From the NCBI GenBank assembly GCA_031260975.1, contig JAISKJ010000003.1, positions 129,480-193,479 of the forward strand: DNA of 64,000 nucleotides, written 5' to 3'. The notes beneath the pieces are model-generated. The model saw only the letters and a list, made by a program, of their open reading frames with translations. It was not told the origin of the DNA and did no database searches. The position numbers were made by a program, and so were the translations under genes. Below, piece by piece: positions 28,201 to 36,738 of the stretch (its first letter is position 1; each line of letters starts with the position of its first letter). Source of the DNA: Christensenellaceae bacterium (lineage in GTDB: Bacteria > Bacillota > Clostridia > Christensenellales > UBA1242).

Positions 28201-31040
28201 ACACTATTGTAACGGTTTATGGTGTGGCCGATCAAACCACAGGCGCGCCGGCTTTGGCTGCCAAAACCGAAACAGCACTAAAGGATGTAGCAACCTATCC
28301 GGTGTTTAACGGAAATAGCGGCTGGAACTTTGGTGAAGTAATAGTAGGAAACAACTTGCTCGGCGTTTGGCTGATTGACCAGACCGGAACAATTAATGAT
28401 GGATATCCCATGCTCAGGTCGTGGGCTCAGGCAGTGTTGTCGTTCTATGCAAACGGTCAGGTAGTTCACCTGTATGACAACAAGGGCGATACGATTGACA
28501 TAAGCAGTGCTAATGCCATAGCGGCCAGTGCAAAAATAGGTTACTTGTTCAGCGGCTGGAAGAGTTATGATGACTATACGGTGGGCGGATTTGAATATTA
28601 TGTTAAAAACGATTTGTATGAATTTCCCGCTGACATTTTCAAAATTGCAGACAGAAGCGCGAGATTTGATGCAACTTATACTACAAAAGCAAAATATGAG
28701 ATAGAATTTATGACTACTCCCAGCGCTTCGGTGCGAAACAGCGGAGGAACCACGGTAGATTCTTATATTGAAATCGGCACGTCTCAGGGGCAAAAGATGC
28801 TTCACACATCTGCATACAGCAATCAGCTGCAATTTGAGGCTATTGCGTATTGGGCAGTATATAACCCAACAAGCGGCAATTGGGACATTTTGGGAAGATA
28901 TCTTGACCTTGACTTGAGCTTCATTATTCCTGACAACAACAACGGCGTGAGCTTCATTAACACTTATGTTCAGTATGGCGCCGGCACAGTTGGCGGGTTT
29001 GACACAGTAGGCACAATTCAGATAAAGCTTGTTGAAATATCAGTAGGCACAACTCCTATTGGTGCAACTTTCTATTCTAACATTGCAGGAGCCGGATATA
29101 TTACTGTAAACGGAACCATAGTAACTCTGGGGGCTGCGGGTAATGACTATCCCGAGGGCTCGATTGTAACAGTGGTTGCTCATGCAAACGCACACTACAG
29201 ATTTGTAGGCTTCTTGATAGGCAGCAGTGATATGGGAGGCAACAGTGAAATGTCCCTTATTGCCGGAACTTCGTTTGCAAACGGAGATGAGATAACTGCT
29301 GTATTTGAACGTATTGAGTATTTGATTACTATTGTTGAAGAAGAAAACGGCACTGCACTCGGAGTTTCAAGCGGACTTATTGCATATAGCGCACCCGATG
29401 TGTCTATCGGAGATACCTCAACAGTATGGCTGTCTGCAACCGAGCAGAACACGAGTTACAGGTTTATATCATGGGCAATCTATAACTATAGCACAAACAG
29501 CTATGAAACGCTTTTGGGCGGAGCTCTGTTTGGGGATTATAACGCTGCTATAAATTCAAATTGGATAAACACTTATGTAAGAGAAGGCAGCGCTAAGATT
29601 GTGGCAAGAGTTGTAGCCATAAGAGAAGTTTCTATGGGCCTAAATGAAACTGACCAGAGCAAGGGTTATAGTCTTGGAAACATTGAAATTATAGACGAAG
29701 AATTTCCGGAACTGTCACTTGAAGCTAGCGGTAGCGTTAATGGGGCATTTGCTACAACCGGCTCAACACTCAGATTTACACTTGACCAGATTGACGAAAA
29801 TGCCAGATATTATGAGCTTGAAGGCGTTTATACCGCAATCGGAAACAACCCTGTGAGTTTTGTTCAGGAAGGTGACTGGTATGTTGTTACGATTGAAGGA
29901 AACACCAACATTTATGTAAGACTTACTTATAAAGCCTTTAACATCGACTTTATTGCAGCTGATACAGACGGCAACGAAATAAGACTTGGTGAAACATTCA
30001 GCCCGATTGGTATTACTGCCAAAGTGGGAACGGTGCTTTTGGGAAGTGTGGTGGGAAACACTACTGCTCCGGTTATTCAGGGATACAGATGGACTGACAG
30101 CTTCTATCTGAAAGACGGCAGCGGAAACCTTACTCCTATACCACAGAGCGGTTCAGTTGTTCTTGATCTTAACGACATAACAAACAACATTGCCTACGTA
30201 GGCGGTTCAGATGTATTCCAGATTGTTGGACAGTACATTAAGACTTATCGTTTGTCAGTGGCTGTTTCGGGAGACATTGGCAGCGGTACACACAACATTA
30301 AGGTTAACTCAACAGGAAGCTGGATTGAACCTACGTCTGATCAGCTTGCAAATGGGTTTGACCGTGGCACTCAGATTAAAATCTCTGTAGCCAGCGCAAA
30401 CTATTATGGTTTTGTCGGCTTCGGCGGTGTTGATGCAGGAGAGATTGTCAGTGGCGACGCAGTCATTACGTTGGACTCAAACAGAAACATAAGCGTAAGA
30501 TTTAGCGCAACTGAATATACTCTTGGGGGAAACATAGTTAAAAACGGTTCGGGTGAAGTGACTGTAAACAAGCAGAAAGCCAGAATCGGAGAAACTGTAA
30601 CGATTGTTGCAAGTCCCGCAGACGGACAGGATATAGTTACATTTAAGATTGGCGGCGTAGATGTGCTTGGCGGCAACTTGCCTTTAAACATGACCTATAA
30701 CAACGGTATTTTGACACTTACACTGACAACAGAGTGGGCAAATGCACACGGATTTGACCTTGACGGTGAAATCGGCTTTGCTCAGAACCCAACTGTATTA
30801 ATTATAATTGCAGCAGCGGCAGGCGGTGTGTTGATTGCAGCAGTATTGGTTTTGATATTCTTGCTTAACTACAACAAGAAGCGCAAGTTCATCAAGGCAC
30901 AGCTGATGGCAGAACAAGCAGCCAACTATAAGCTTAACACGGGTTCGTTTATACAAGACCTAAGAGAAGGCAAGAATGTTGGTCAGGTAACTGATGAAGA
31001 TATTAAGAAAGCTATGAAGGACCGTAAGGGCAAAAAGTAA
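25239..31040 (+). CDS. Giant surface protein with GLUG-like repeats (2)
   Basis: The 1933-aa product follows 31 bp after the first surface gene, with the RBS AAAGGAGAG. It has a signal peptide (about 1-32), a very long Tyr/Asn/Gly-rich region (about 120-970) with some twenty copies of the pattern YVGG[LIV]-[FIVM]-G-Y, which would form a beta-helix, then InlB-like 'YLFSGWKSYDDY' and 'YRFVGFLIG' modules, and a C-terminal membrane helix (about 1848-1875, TVLIIIAAAAGGVLIAAVLV). The cytoplasmic tail of about 60 residues is rich in Lys/Asp/Glu and contains a segment (SFIQDLREGKN) that matches the style of its partner's tail (DLIKNLRNGGD). The two are probably co-made and may work together at the surface. 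Confidence 0.9.
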   Translation: MINILKKSLFSVTMLILTAGLVFGLVLANGGFLGSTGNRNQQVAGAHVPITPPSAPVVSGTWLEQLNFVNSVDTNNVINASGPNLNSMGAPGTARGTTGDYSDGFDFTKGNTVSGNPGFTGGIGIIIPGDPYIISNAYQLSYLAYMVNNGYNNFSGKEFKLGNNIDLTGHRWVAIGNYKSFNKDGGGVYSYCGFDGIFDGNNKTISGLAILSNYTAQYGYATTTTNSSYSFNIYEGLFGYVGYNNFQGTQIKDLTLDAPYISVSSDIDFRSNYSSNYLYLYNNIYAGAIAGYYYGEGIVSNVNVVDPYITTSSNNKADSMYATSSTMYVYNYDYAYIGGLFGDYQGGDGITDCHVSGNALIEQGSGQLTASSSGYPTRTKYPYCYSYSYVGGLFGQGYFNSYYNNAEDYFAELTDCSVNAEIHGGYYVGGIGGYVSGDWYNHLNTQNLTFNGYIDDQVTYTTLPTQTNTSNSSYLGGIFGYVSEYVNMIDVHNYGEINATKGYYVGGLAGYFYHYDYDQGRPNVSIIDSTNEGAVSSINVNGNSGYTGGLVGYIDSYYAAVQVKNCQNLGTVTARYGQIGGLIGYFYAWNDYIAVETASIDNCENQGNVEAVSGGYIYYLGGLVGYAGGIIIKDSVNSASITNLSSSSNYIGGLIGQVDSVTLLNSHNEGNIAAGNSSYVGGVMGYIYDNGNNIVNKIENVYNTGNITGSGSINYVGGVAGYVSNYTLEGVKNFGNITLTSSSNYVGGVVGRLERATLYNSFNTGSVTAGNYVGGVAGEIYGDTTTISVVRMCYNTGFVGGLGTYTGGIVGRAYYGALIEDCYNTYGGYGNTAGVVNTLNGGIVGGIYTHTHMEVDVIVRNCYNDVNVGQSLNNYVGAIVGTVEYQYYSSATQSLNQQKKVLIENCYSRGIAYKTTSSTSRIGGAIGRVNYGNNGKYATVEVKNSFWNKDTPSTLPAPGSTLTGLTAANNFANANVGYVNYANSTYINTIVTVYGVADQTTGAPALAAKTETALKDVATYPVFNGNSGWNFGEVIVGNNLLGVWLIDQTGTINDGYPMLRSWAQAVLSFYANGQVVHLYDNKGDTIDISSANAIAASAKIGYLFSGWKSYDDYTVGGFEYYVKNDLYEFPADIFKIADRSARFDATYTTKAKYEIEFMTTPSASVRNSGGTTVDSYIEIGTSQGQKMLHTSAYSNQLQFEAIAYWAVYNPTSGNWDILGRYLDLDLSFIIPDNNNGVSFINTYVQYGAGTVGGFDTVGTIQIKLVEISVGTTPIGATFYSNIAGAGYITVNGTIVTLGAAGNDYPEGSIVTVVAHANAHYRFVGFLIGSSDMGGNSEMSLIAGTSFANGDEITAVFERIEYLITIVEEENGTALGVSSGLIAYSAPDVSIGDTSTVWLSATEQNTSYRFISWAIYNYSTNSYETLLGGALFGDYNAAINSNWINTYVREGSAKIVARVVAIREVSMGLNETDQSKGYSLGNIEIIDEEFPELSLEASGSVNGAFATTGSTLRFTLDQIDENARYYELEGVYTAIGNNPVSFVQEGDWYVVTIEGNTNIYVRLTYKAFNIDFIAADTDGNEIRLGETFSPIGITAKVGTVLLGSVVGNTTAPVIQGYRWTDSFYLKDGSGNLTPIPQSGSVVLDLNDITNNIAYVGGSDVFQIVGQYIKTYRLSVAVSGDIGSGTHNIKVNSTGSWIEPTSDQLANGFDRGTQIKISVASANYYGFVGFGGVDAGEIVSGDAVITLDSNRNISVRFSATEYTLGGNIVKNGSGEVTVNKQKARIGETVTIVASPADGQDIVTFKIGGVDVLGGNLPLNMTYNNGILTLTLTTEWANAHGFDLDGEIGFAQNPTVLIIIAAAAGGVLIAAVLVLIFLLNYNKKRKFIKAQLMAEQAANYKLNTGSFIQDLREGKNVGQVTDEDIKKAMKDRKGKK

Positions 31041-31082
31041 TAATAAACAAAAAATCTAATAAAACTTTCTTGTGTAAACTAA

Positions 31083-31109
31083 AAAAAGATGCTTAGGCAT
31101 CTTTTTTTT
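31083..31109 (+). terminator. Rho-independent terminator
   Basis: The stem AAAGATGC/GCATCTTT with a TTAG loop and eight T. The remaining 185 bp before the lipase gene is AT-rich and holds no gene; a -10-like TATTAT lies near 31247. Confidence 0.88.
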
Positions 31110-31294
31110 GCCGAGTACGTGTTCTAATATTGTGTTTCGCTGGTGGTTATCATACAGTAATAAGACTGATTGGATTTGTGCAGGTGTGAGATTTGCTTGA
31201 TTTTGAGGTGCTTAAATTACTATGCAAAAATGCGATTTTATGATAATATTATAGTAATAGGTCAATTTTATTGACGATAGTTTGAGGTAGAAGT

Positions 31295-32197
31295 ATGGGT
31301 TTTTTCAGTTTTTTTAAGCTTAGAGCAAAGAAGCAGGCAGTGGATGACGCAGCTATTCACAAGCACCAAAAAGCCAAGCTTGGACTTGTTTTGGGAGGAG
31401 GTGCTACCAGAGGGTTTGCTCATATTGGCGTAATAAAGGCATTTGAAGAATGGGGAATAGATGTGGACTTTATTGCCGCTACGAGTGCCGGCAGCATTGT
31501 TGGGGCACTTTATGCTGCAGGGCTTGGATATGAGGAAATATACGCCAGAGCCAAAACTCTTAGGAAGAAGGACATAGTATCCAAAAAATTATTTTTGCTG
31601 CCTTCAAAAACTACGGGACTTGAAAATGTTATGAAAGATACCATAGGAGACCTGTCGTTTAGTGAGCTTAAAAAACCGCTTGCTGTGGTAGCAGTGGACC
31701 TTGTCAGTGGCGAAGAAGTTGTTATAACGAAAGGAAAGGTGTGCAAAGCTGTTGCGGGCAGCTGTTCGGTTCCGGGCTTTTTTGTGCCTACTGAGTTTGA
31801 AGAAATGCACCTTGCTGACGGAAGCCTGCAAAACAATATTCCCGCAGATGTGGCCAGAAGTTTTGGTTGCAATTATGTTATTGCGGTTGACGTGAACTCA
31901 ACAAGAGGCTCCGGCACCGAATCGCTTAAAATGACCGATGTGCTCAGCAGTGCGCTGGGGATTTTGATGAAGAGTAACTCTGTGAAAGGTTATATGCACA
32001 GCGACATAATGCTGCAGCCCAACATGAAGCGGTTCAGTTCGCAGAAGATAGAAGGGCTGGAAGACATGATAGAAGAAGGTTATAGTGCCGCAATAGAGCG
32101 TATGGACGAAATTGAAGCGCTTATTTCAGGCAAGCCCAAAGCCAAAAATCAGAAGGAAAAAAGTTTCAGTAGCATATATAAGGCGCGCATAATTTAA
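31295..32197 (+). CDS. Patatin-like phospholipase (RssA type)
   Basis: This is a predicted serine lipid acyl hydrolase, 300 aa. The oxyanion-hole motif LVLGGGATRGFAHIG (about residues 32-46), the nucleophile elbow ATSAGS (Ser about residue 66) and the catalytic Asp in DGSLQNNIP are in the usual order and spacing. The first Gly of the GXSXG elbow is Ala here. The N-terminal Phe/Lys-rich stretch (about 1-30) may touch the membrane. GAGGTAG precedes ATG 31295. The gene lies 23 bp before the ComEC-like gene and probably shares its transcript. The substrate is unknown. Confidence 0.9.
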   Translation: MGFFSFFKLRAKKQAVDDAAIHKHQKAKLGLVLGGGATRGFAHIGVIKAFEEWGIDVDFIAATSAGSIVGALYAAGLGYEEIYARAKTLRKKDIVSKKLFLLPSKTTGLENVMKDTIGDLSFSELKKPLAVVAVDLVSGEEVVITKGKVCKAVAGSCSVPGFFVPTEFEEMHLADGSLQNNIPADVARSFGCNYVIAVDVNSTRGSGTESLKMTDVLSSALGILMKSNSVKGYMHSDIMLQPNMKRFSSQKIEGLEDMIEEGYSAAIERMDEIEALISGKPKAKNQKEKSFSSIYKARII

Positions 32198-32220
32198 AAA
32201 CTCAAACTAAGGAGAAAATT

Positions 32221-33564
32221 ATGGCAAACAACAGCAATAATAATAAAAAAAATGCTCCAAAGAAAAGCATTAATATAAAAACAACGAAAGGGGGCATTAA
32301 AATAACAACGGGCAGCAGTTCTAAAACAACAAAGAGTGCCAATACAAAAGCAAATACAAAGACAACAACCAAATCGTCCGCCGGCAGTTCCTCTAGTGCC
32401 GCTAAGCTTTCGGGCATTAAGTTCAGCGTGCCAAGAATAATTGTATTTTGTGTGATTGCGGTGCTTTGCGGAGTAAGCTTTGTATTCAGCGCACCCCTTG
32501 AGCGTCTGATAAATTTTAATTTAAACAACATAAATTATGACATGGCAGCAGCTAGTGATGCTTCTTTACGTGTGCATTATATCGATATAGGGCAAGGTGA
32601 TTGTACGGTTATAGAACTGCCGGATGATAAGGTTATGATGATAGACTGCGGACTTGAGCTTAGCAACCGCAGTAAAAACGCTACCAAAACAATGAATTAT
32701 CTTGATGAAATTGTCTTTGCAAACAGAGCGGTTGCCAGAATTGATTATTTTATTATTACTCATCCTGATTTTGACCATATTGCTGCAGCCGAACAGGTGC
32801 TTGACAAGTATGATATAGGCATAGTTTATAGGCCGCATGTTTATTATTATAAGGCCGGTGACGCGGGGAGCGAAATTTTTGACAGCTCTTTGTATGGAAG
32901 CGATGACACATTGACATGGAAAGGCACCGTAAGAGCAATAAATGATAATGCAGAAAGTGTAGAATTTAACAGCAAGGATTTAGGCACAGCTATATCGTAT
33001 GATGACTCCAATGATGCAAAGGATTATACTTTCACTTTTTATGGTCCTGTTTCTCAAAAATACAGTGACAAAAATGATTATTCTCCTGTGATGGTTCTAA
33101 ACAACAACGGCAAAACTTTTATGTTTACGGGAGACGCTTCAAAGGCTATTGAACAAGCGGCTGTAAATTATGTAAACGAACTCGGAGGGCCGCAGATAAG
33201 TGAACTTGATATTGACGTTTTACATTTAGGTCACCACGGCAGCGACACTTCATCTTCAGCGGAGTTTTTGAGCGTGACCACACCTATATATGCCATTATT
33301 AGTGTAGGTGCCAACAACACTTATGGACATCCAAACAATAAGGTAATAAATAGAGTGAACGATATTGGTGCCACAATTTTACGCACCGATATCAGCGGCA
33401 GTATTGTCGGTTTTGTGTCAGCTTCAGGTACAATAGAATTTGTCTTGGGCTCCTTTGACCCAAACCTGTATCACATTAAGTGGAGCTATATTGCGATAAG
33501 TATAATAGTGGTTTCAGCGGTGGTGTGCTTCATTCCTAAAAAGAGCATAAGCAAAAAACAATAA
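32221..33564 (+). CDS. Membrane-anchored ComEC-like metallo-beta-lactamase hydrolase
   Basis: The 447-aa product has a long cytoplasmic Lys/Ser/Thr-rich N-terminus (about 1-72), a membrane helix (about 75-94, IIVFCVIAVLCGVSFVFSA), an extracellular MBL domain and a second C-terminal helix (about 420-438). The MBL motifs are clear: HYIDIGQGDCTVIELPD, THPDFDHIA (the HxDxDH metal site in the variant form), FTGDAS and LGHHGSD. This domain matches the C-terminal part of ComEC/Rec2 and related competence-type hydrolases, which degrade nucleic acid outside the cell. No ComEC channel is present, so DNA uptake is not implied. RBS AAGGAG precedes the ATG. Confidence 0.88.
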   Translation: MANNSNNNKKNAPKKSINIKTTKGGIKITTGSSSKTTKSANTKANTKTTTKSSAGSSSSAAKLSGIKFSVPRIIVFCVIAVLCGVSFVFSAPLERLINFNLNNINYDMAAASDASLRVHYIDIGQGDCTVIELPDDKVMMIDCGLELSNRSKNATKTMNYLDEIVFANRAVARIDYFIITHPDFDHIAAAEQVLDKYDIGIVYRPHVYYYKAGDAGSEIFDSSLYGSDDTLTWKGTVRAINDNAESVEFNSKDLGTAISYDDSNDAKDYTFTFYGPVSQKYSDKNDYSPVMVLNNNGKTFMFTGDASKAIEQAAVNYVNELGGPQISELDIDVLHLGHHGSDTSSSAEFLSVTTPIYAIISVGANNTYGHPNNKVINRVNDIGATILRTDISGSIVGFVSASGTIEFVLGSFDPNLYHIKWSYIAISIIVVSAVVCFIPKKSISKKQ

Positions 33565-33577
33565 ATAATTCTAATTT

Positions 33578-33606
33578 ACGGATACCTATCAGGTTATCCG
33601 TTTTTT
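33578..33606 (+). terminator. Rho-independent terminator
   Basis: The stem ACGGATA.CT/AG.TATCCGT with one mismatch and a T6 tail. A further TTTTTTGC...GCAAAAAA inverted repeat lies at about 33654-33688, with no gene between it and the NrdR boxes. Confidence 0.82.
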
Positions 33607-33725
33607 ATGTTCTGATAAGATGAGGTGAGGTGAACCTCGCCGGCTATAAGTACGTTTTTTGCAACCCGCCGAGCGCCGCAAAAAAAGTAAAGTATTTTTT
33701 AAGGTAACTTTATTTTTGTGCAAAA

Positions 33726-33774
33726 GCACAATATGTAGTAGATATATTAAATATGTTGACACAATATATTGTGT
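33726..33774 (+). promoter_or_regulatory. Two NrdR boxes upstream of nrdD
   Basis: Box 2 is ACACAATATATTGTGT (33759-33774), a perfect palindrome matching the NrdR consensus. Box 1 is GCACAATATGTAGTAG (33726-33741), a weaker copy. Their starts are 33 bp apart, close to three helical turns and typical of NrdR pairs. TTGACA (33756-33761) overlaps box 2, so bound NrdR would block RNA polymerase when dATP is high. nrdR itself is not in the window. Confidence 0.85.
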
Positions 33775-33817
33775 TATGTTAGGATTTTAGGAATATCAAA
33801 AATCGTGGAGGATTCGT

Positions 33818-35908
33818 ATGATAAAACAAGTTTTGAAAAGAGACGGCACAACACAAGAGTACAACAAAAAGAAAATCGCGGACGCTATATTTAAAGCGGC
33901 GGTTGCATGTGACGGGCAGGATAGGGATAAAGCTGAGGATTTGGCTGCTCAGGTTGAGCAGATTTTAAACTCTACATATTCGGGCAAGACACCAACCGTT
34001 GAACAGGTTCAGGACGTTGTAGAAAAGGTGCTCATTGAAAACAGACATGCAAGGGTTGCAAAGGCCTATATTCTATACCGTGAAAAGCGCACCATGGCAC
34101 GTGAGTCAAACGCTTTGATAGGTGCTACTATAGGGCTGTTTTCAAATTACCTTAACAACGACGATTGGGTCATCAAAGAAAACGCCAATCAGGGATATAG
34201 CATAGGGGGTCTCAACAACTACGTCAGAGAAGCTTTCACCAAAAACTATTGGCTCAATGAGGTCTATCCCGTTGAGGTGCGCGAAGCGCATACAAGCGGT
34301 ATTATACACCTTCATGACCTCGGGTTTTTCGGACCTTATTGTGCGGGCTGGGATTTACGGCAGCTTTTGACCGACGGCTTTGGAGGAGTTCCCAGAAAGG
34401 TAACCAGCAAGCCAGCCAAGCACCTGCGCTCGTTTTTGGGTCAGATAGTTAATGCAACCTTTACTTTGCAGGGCGAGGCTGCTGGAGCACAGGCATGGAG
34501 TAACTTTGACACATATTGTGCACCCTTTATAAGATTTGATAACATGACATATAAGCAGGTTAAGCAGTGCTTGCAGGAGTTTATTTTTAACATTAATGTG
34601 CCTACCAGAGTAGGCTTTCAGTGTCCGTTCAGCAATGTTACGCTCAACATTACTTGCCCCAAAACCTTGAAAGACCAGCCGGTTGTTATCGGCGGCAATA
34701 TGATGGATACCAACTACGGTGATTATCAAGTTGAAATGGATATATTCAACAAGGCCTTTTGTGAGGTTATTTTAGAAGGCGATAGTAGCGGCAGGGTATT
34801 TACTTTCCCCATTCCTACAATCAATGTTACGAAAGACTTTGATTGGAACAGTGAGGTAGTGAACTCTATTATGGATATTACCTGTAAGTATGGTATTCCG
34901 TATTTTGCAAACTACGTAAACTCTGACCTGAGCCCCGACGATGCGGTTTCAATGTGCTGCAGGCTGCGTCTTGATGTAAGCGAACTGCGAAAACGCGGCG
35001 GAGGATTGTTTGGTTCAAACCCGCTTACAGGCTCAATAGGAGTTGTTACGCTCAACCTTCCCAGAATCGGTTATCTTGCCGACAGTGAAGAAGAATATTT
35101 TGCGCTTGTTGACAAATATTGTGATGTTGCAAAAAGCTCGCTTGAAATTAAGCGAAAAATTGTTGAAAAGCAGACCCGCAACGGGCTGTATCCTTACTCT
35201 AAGTTCTATTTGAGGGGAGTAAAGGAGAGAACCGGCAACTATTGGAGCAACCACTTTAACACTATAGGTATTGTTGGTATGAACGAAAGTCTGCTTAACT
35301 TTATGGGCAAAGACATAACCACTGAAGAAGGACAGGCGTTTGCGGTAAAGGTTATGGAGCACATGAGAGACAAAATGAAGGAATATCAGAAGCAGACGGG
35401 TAACCAGTATAACTTGGAAGCAACACCTGCCGAAGGCGTAGCTCCGAGATTTGCTAAGATTGACAAAAAGAGATTCCCTGAAATAATTACCGCAGGCAAG
35501 GAAGAGGTGTGCTATACCAACTCCACTCAAGTGCCGGTAGGGTTCAGCAACGATATATTCAAGGTTATAAAGCTTCAGGATACCCTTCAGTCGCTGTATA
35601 CCGGAGGAACGGTTTTGCACCTTTATCTTGGAGAAAAGATAGAGGACAAAGAGACCGCCAAAAAGCTTTTGCAAAAGATTTTTTTACAGACCAAAATGCC
35701 ATATATATCAATTACGCCTACATTCAGTGTGTGCGAAGAGCACGGGTATATTGCGGGCGAGCACTTTGAATGTCCTAAGTGTGGCAGAGAGGCTGAGGTC
35801 TGGAGCAGGGTTGTAGGGTATCTTCGCCCTGTTCAGGATTATAACGAAAGCAAATTTGACGAATATATGACAAGGCAGAAGTTTAGAATCAATGAGGATG
35901 ACGCTTAG
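33818..35908 (+). CDS. nrdD: Anaerobic ribonucleoside-triphosphate reductase
   Basis: NrdD reduces ribonucleoside triphosphates to deoxy forms without oxygen, using a glycyl radical made by NrdG. The 696-aa product has an N-terminal ATP-cone (about 1-95, starting IKQVLKRDGTTQEYNKKKI), the large catalytic barrel, a zinc site with CEEHG and CPKCG near the C-terminus, and the glycyl-radical loop RVVGYLRPV about 25 residues from the end. GGAGG lies 8 nt before ATG 33818. It is followed after 8 bp by nrdG. Two NrdR boxes upstream predict repression by dATP-bound NrdR. Confidence 0.97.
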   Translation: MIKQVLKRDGTTQEYNKKKIADAIFKAAVACDGQDRDKAEDLAAQVEQILNSTYSGKTPTVEQVQDVVEKVLIENRHARVAKAYILYREKRTMARESNALIGATIGLFSNYLNNDDWVIKENANQGYSIGGLNNYVREAFTKNYWLNEVYPVEVREAHTSGIIHLHDLGFFGPYCAGWDLRQLLTDGFGGVPRKVTSKPAKHLRSFLGQIVNATFTLQGEAAGAQAWSNFDTYCAPFIRFDNMTYKQVKQCLQEFIFNINVPTRVGFQCPFSNVTLNITCPKTLKDQPVVIGGNMMDTNYGDYQVEMDIFNKAFCEVILEGDSSGRVFTFPIPTINVTKDFDWNSEVVNSIMDITCKYGIPYFANYVNSDLSPDDAVSMCCRLRLDVSELRKRGGGLFGSNPLTGSIGVVTLNLPRIGYLADSEEEYFALVDKYCDVAKSSLEIKRKIVEKQTRNGLYPYSKFYLRGVKERTGNYWSNHFNTIGIVGMNESLLNFMGKDITTEEGQAFAVKVMEHMRDKMKEYQKQTGNQYNLEATPAEGVAPRFAKIDKKRFPEIITAGKEEVCYTNSTQVPVGFSNDIFKVIKLQDTLQSLYTGGTVLHLYLGEKIEDKETAKKLLQKIFLQTKMPYISITPTFSVCEEHGYIAGEHFECPKCGREAEVWSRVVGYLRPVQDYNESKFDEYMTRQKFRINEDDA

Positions 35909-35916
35909 GAGAAAAA

Positions 35917-36582
35917 ATGAGGATAGCGGGTTTTGTTAGAAATTCACTGATAGACTATCCGCACCATATTGCGTGCGTTGTGTTTACACCGGGATGTAAT
36001 ATGGGCTGTCAGTATTGCCATAATAAGCATTTAAATGTTCAGAACATAAATATAGCCGAGCAGGAGGTCTTTGACTATCTGACGCAAAACAGAGGGTTTT
36101 TAGAGGGTATTGTAATAAGCGGCGGTGAGCCTACGCTTCAAAAAGACCTAGGTGAGTTTATAAAAAAAGTTAAGGCTCTGGGGTTTAAGGTTAAGCTAGA
36201 CACCAACGGCACCAATATTAAAGCGGTAAAAAAACTTATGGACCAAAACCTGCTGGATTTTGTGGCAATGGATATCAAGGCTCCGTTTGAAAAATATAAA
36301 GAGGTTACTTATACAGACGACGATATGCAATCTATTGTTGCGCTTAAAGACTTTCTTTTAAATGGCTCGGTTGACTATGAATTTAGAACGACATTTATAA
36401 ATACGCTGACGATAGAAGATATAATTACAATAGCAAAAAGTATATCAGGCGCCAAAACCTTTGCTATTCAAAAATACAGGCCCAATCTTGCCGGCGAAAC
36501 TACACACGATGATAGTGAGCAGAACGAGGCGGCAAGGGCAGCCGGACAGTTTGTCGGGACTGTTATAAACCGCGGACTGTAG
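35917..36582 (+). CDS. nrdG: Anaerobic ribonucleotide reductase activating protein
   Basis: NrdG is a radical-SAM enzyme that makes the glycyl radical on NrdD. The 221-aa product has CNMGCQYC (residues about 28-35), the CX3CX2C cluster motif, then the SAM-binding GGEPT motif and a partial TIM barrel. The length is longer than the 155-175 aa of enterobacterial NrdG and fits the pflA-like 'anaerobic RNR activating' class. The AGGAG RBS sits at the nrdD stop; spacing of 8 bp implies one operon. Confidence 0.95.
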   Translation: MRIAGFVRNSLIDYPHHIACVVFTPGCNMGCQYCHNKHLNVQNINIAEQEVFDYLTQNRGFLEGIVISGGEPTLQKDLGEFIKKVKALGFKVKLDTNGTNIKAVKKLMDQNLLDFVAMDIKAPFEKYKEVTYTDDDMQSIVALKDFLLNGSVDYEFRTTFINTLTIEDIITIAKSISGAKTFAIQKYRPNLAGETTHDDSEQNEAARAAGQFVGTVINRGL

Positions 36583-36583
36583 C

Positions 36584-36611
36584 AAAAAAGGGGTAAAGCT
36601 TCCCCTTTTTT
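36584..36611 (+). terminator. Rho-independent terminator
   Basis: AAAAAAGGGG/CCCCTTTTTT with a short loop directly follows nrdG and would work in both directions. Confidence 0.88.
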
Positions 36612-36738
36612 AGTTGGCAGAACGCTTAAAAAGTGTTATTATTAATACGTTTACAAACTGATTATTGAGGTTGTGGAATATATAAATAATTAATGTATAT
36701 AGTATTGTCAGGATTGTGTGTTTAAAAGGAGATTTAGG

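Noticed and set aside
33756..33784. Standard -10 box for nrdD
   Set aside because: TTGACA is clear but no good -10 lies at 16-18 bp (TTAGGA is the closest), so I kept only the NrdR boxes and the -35 in the annotation.
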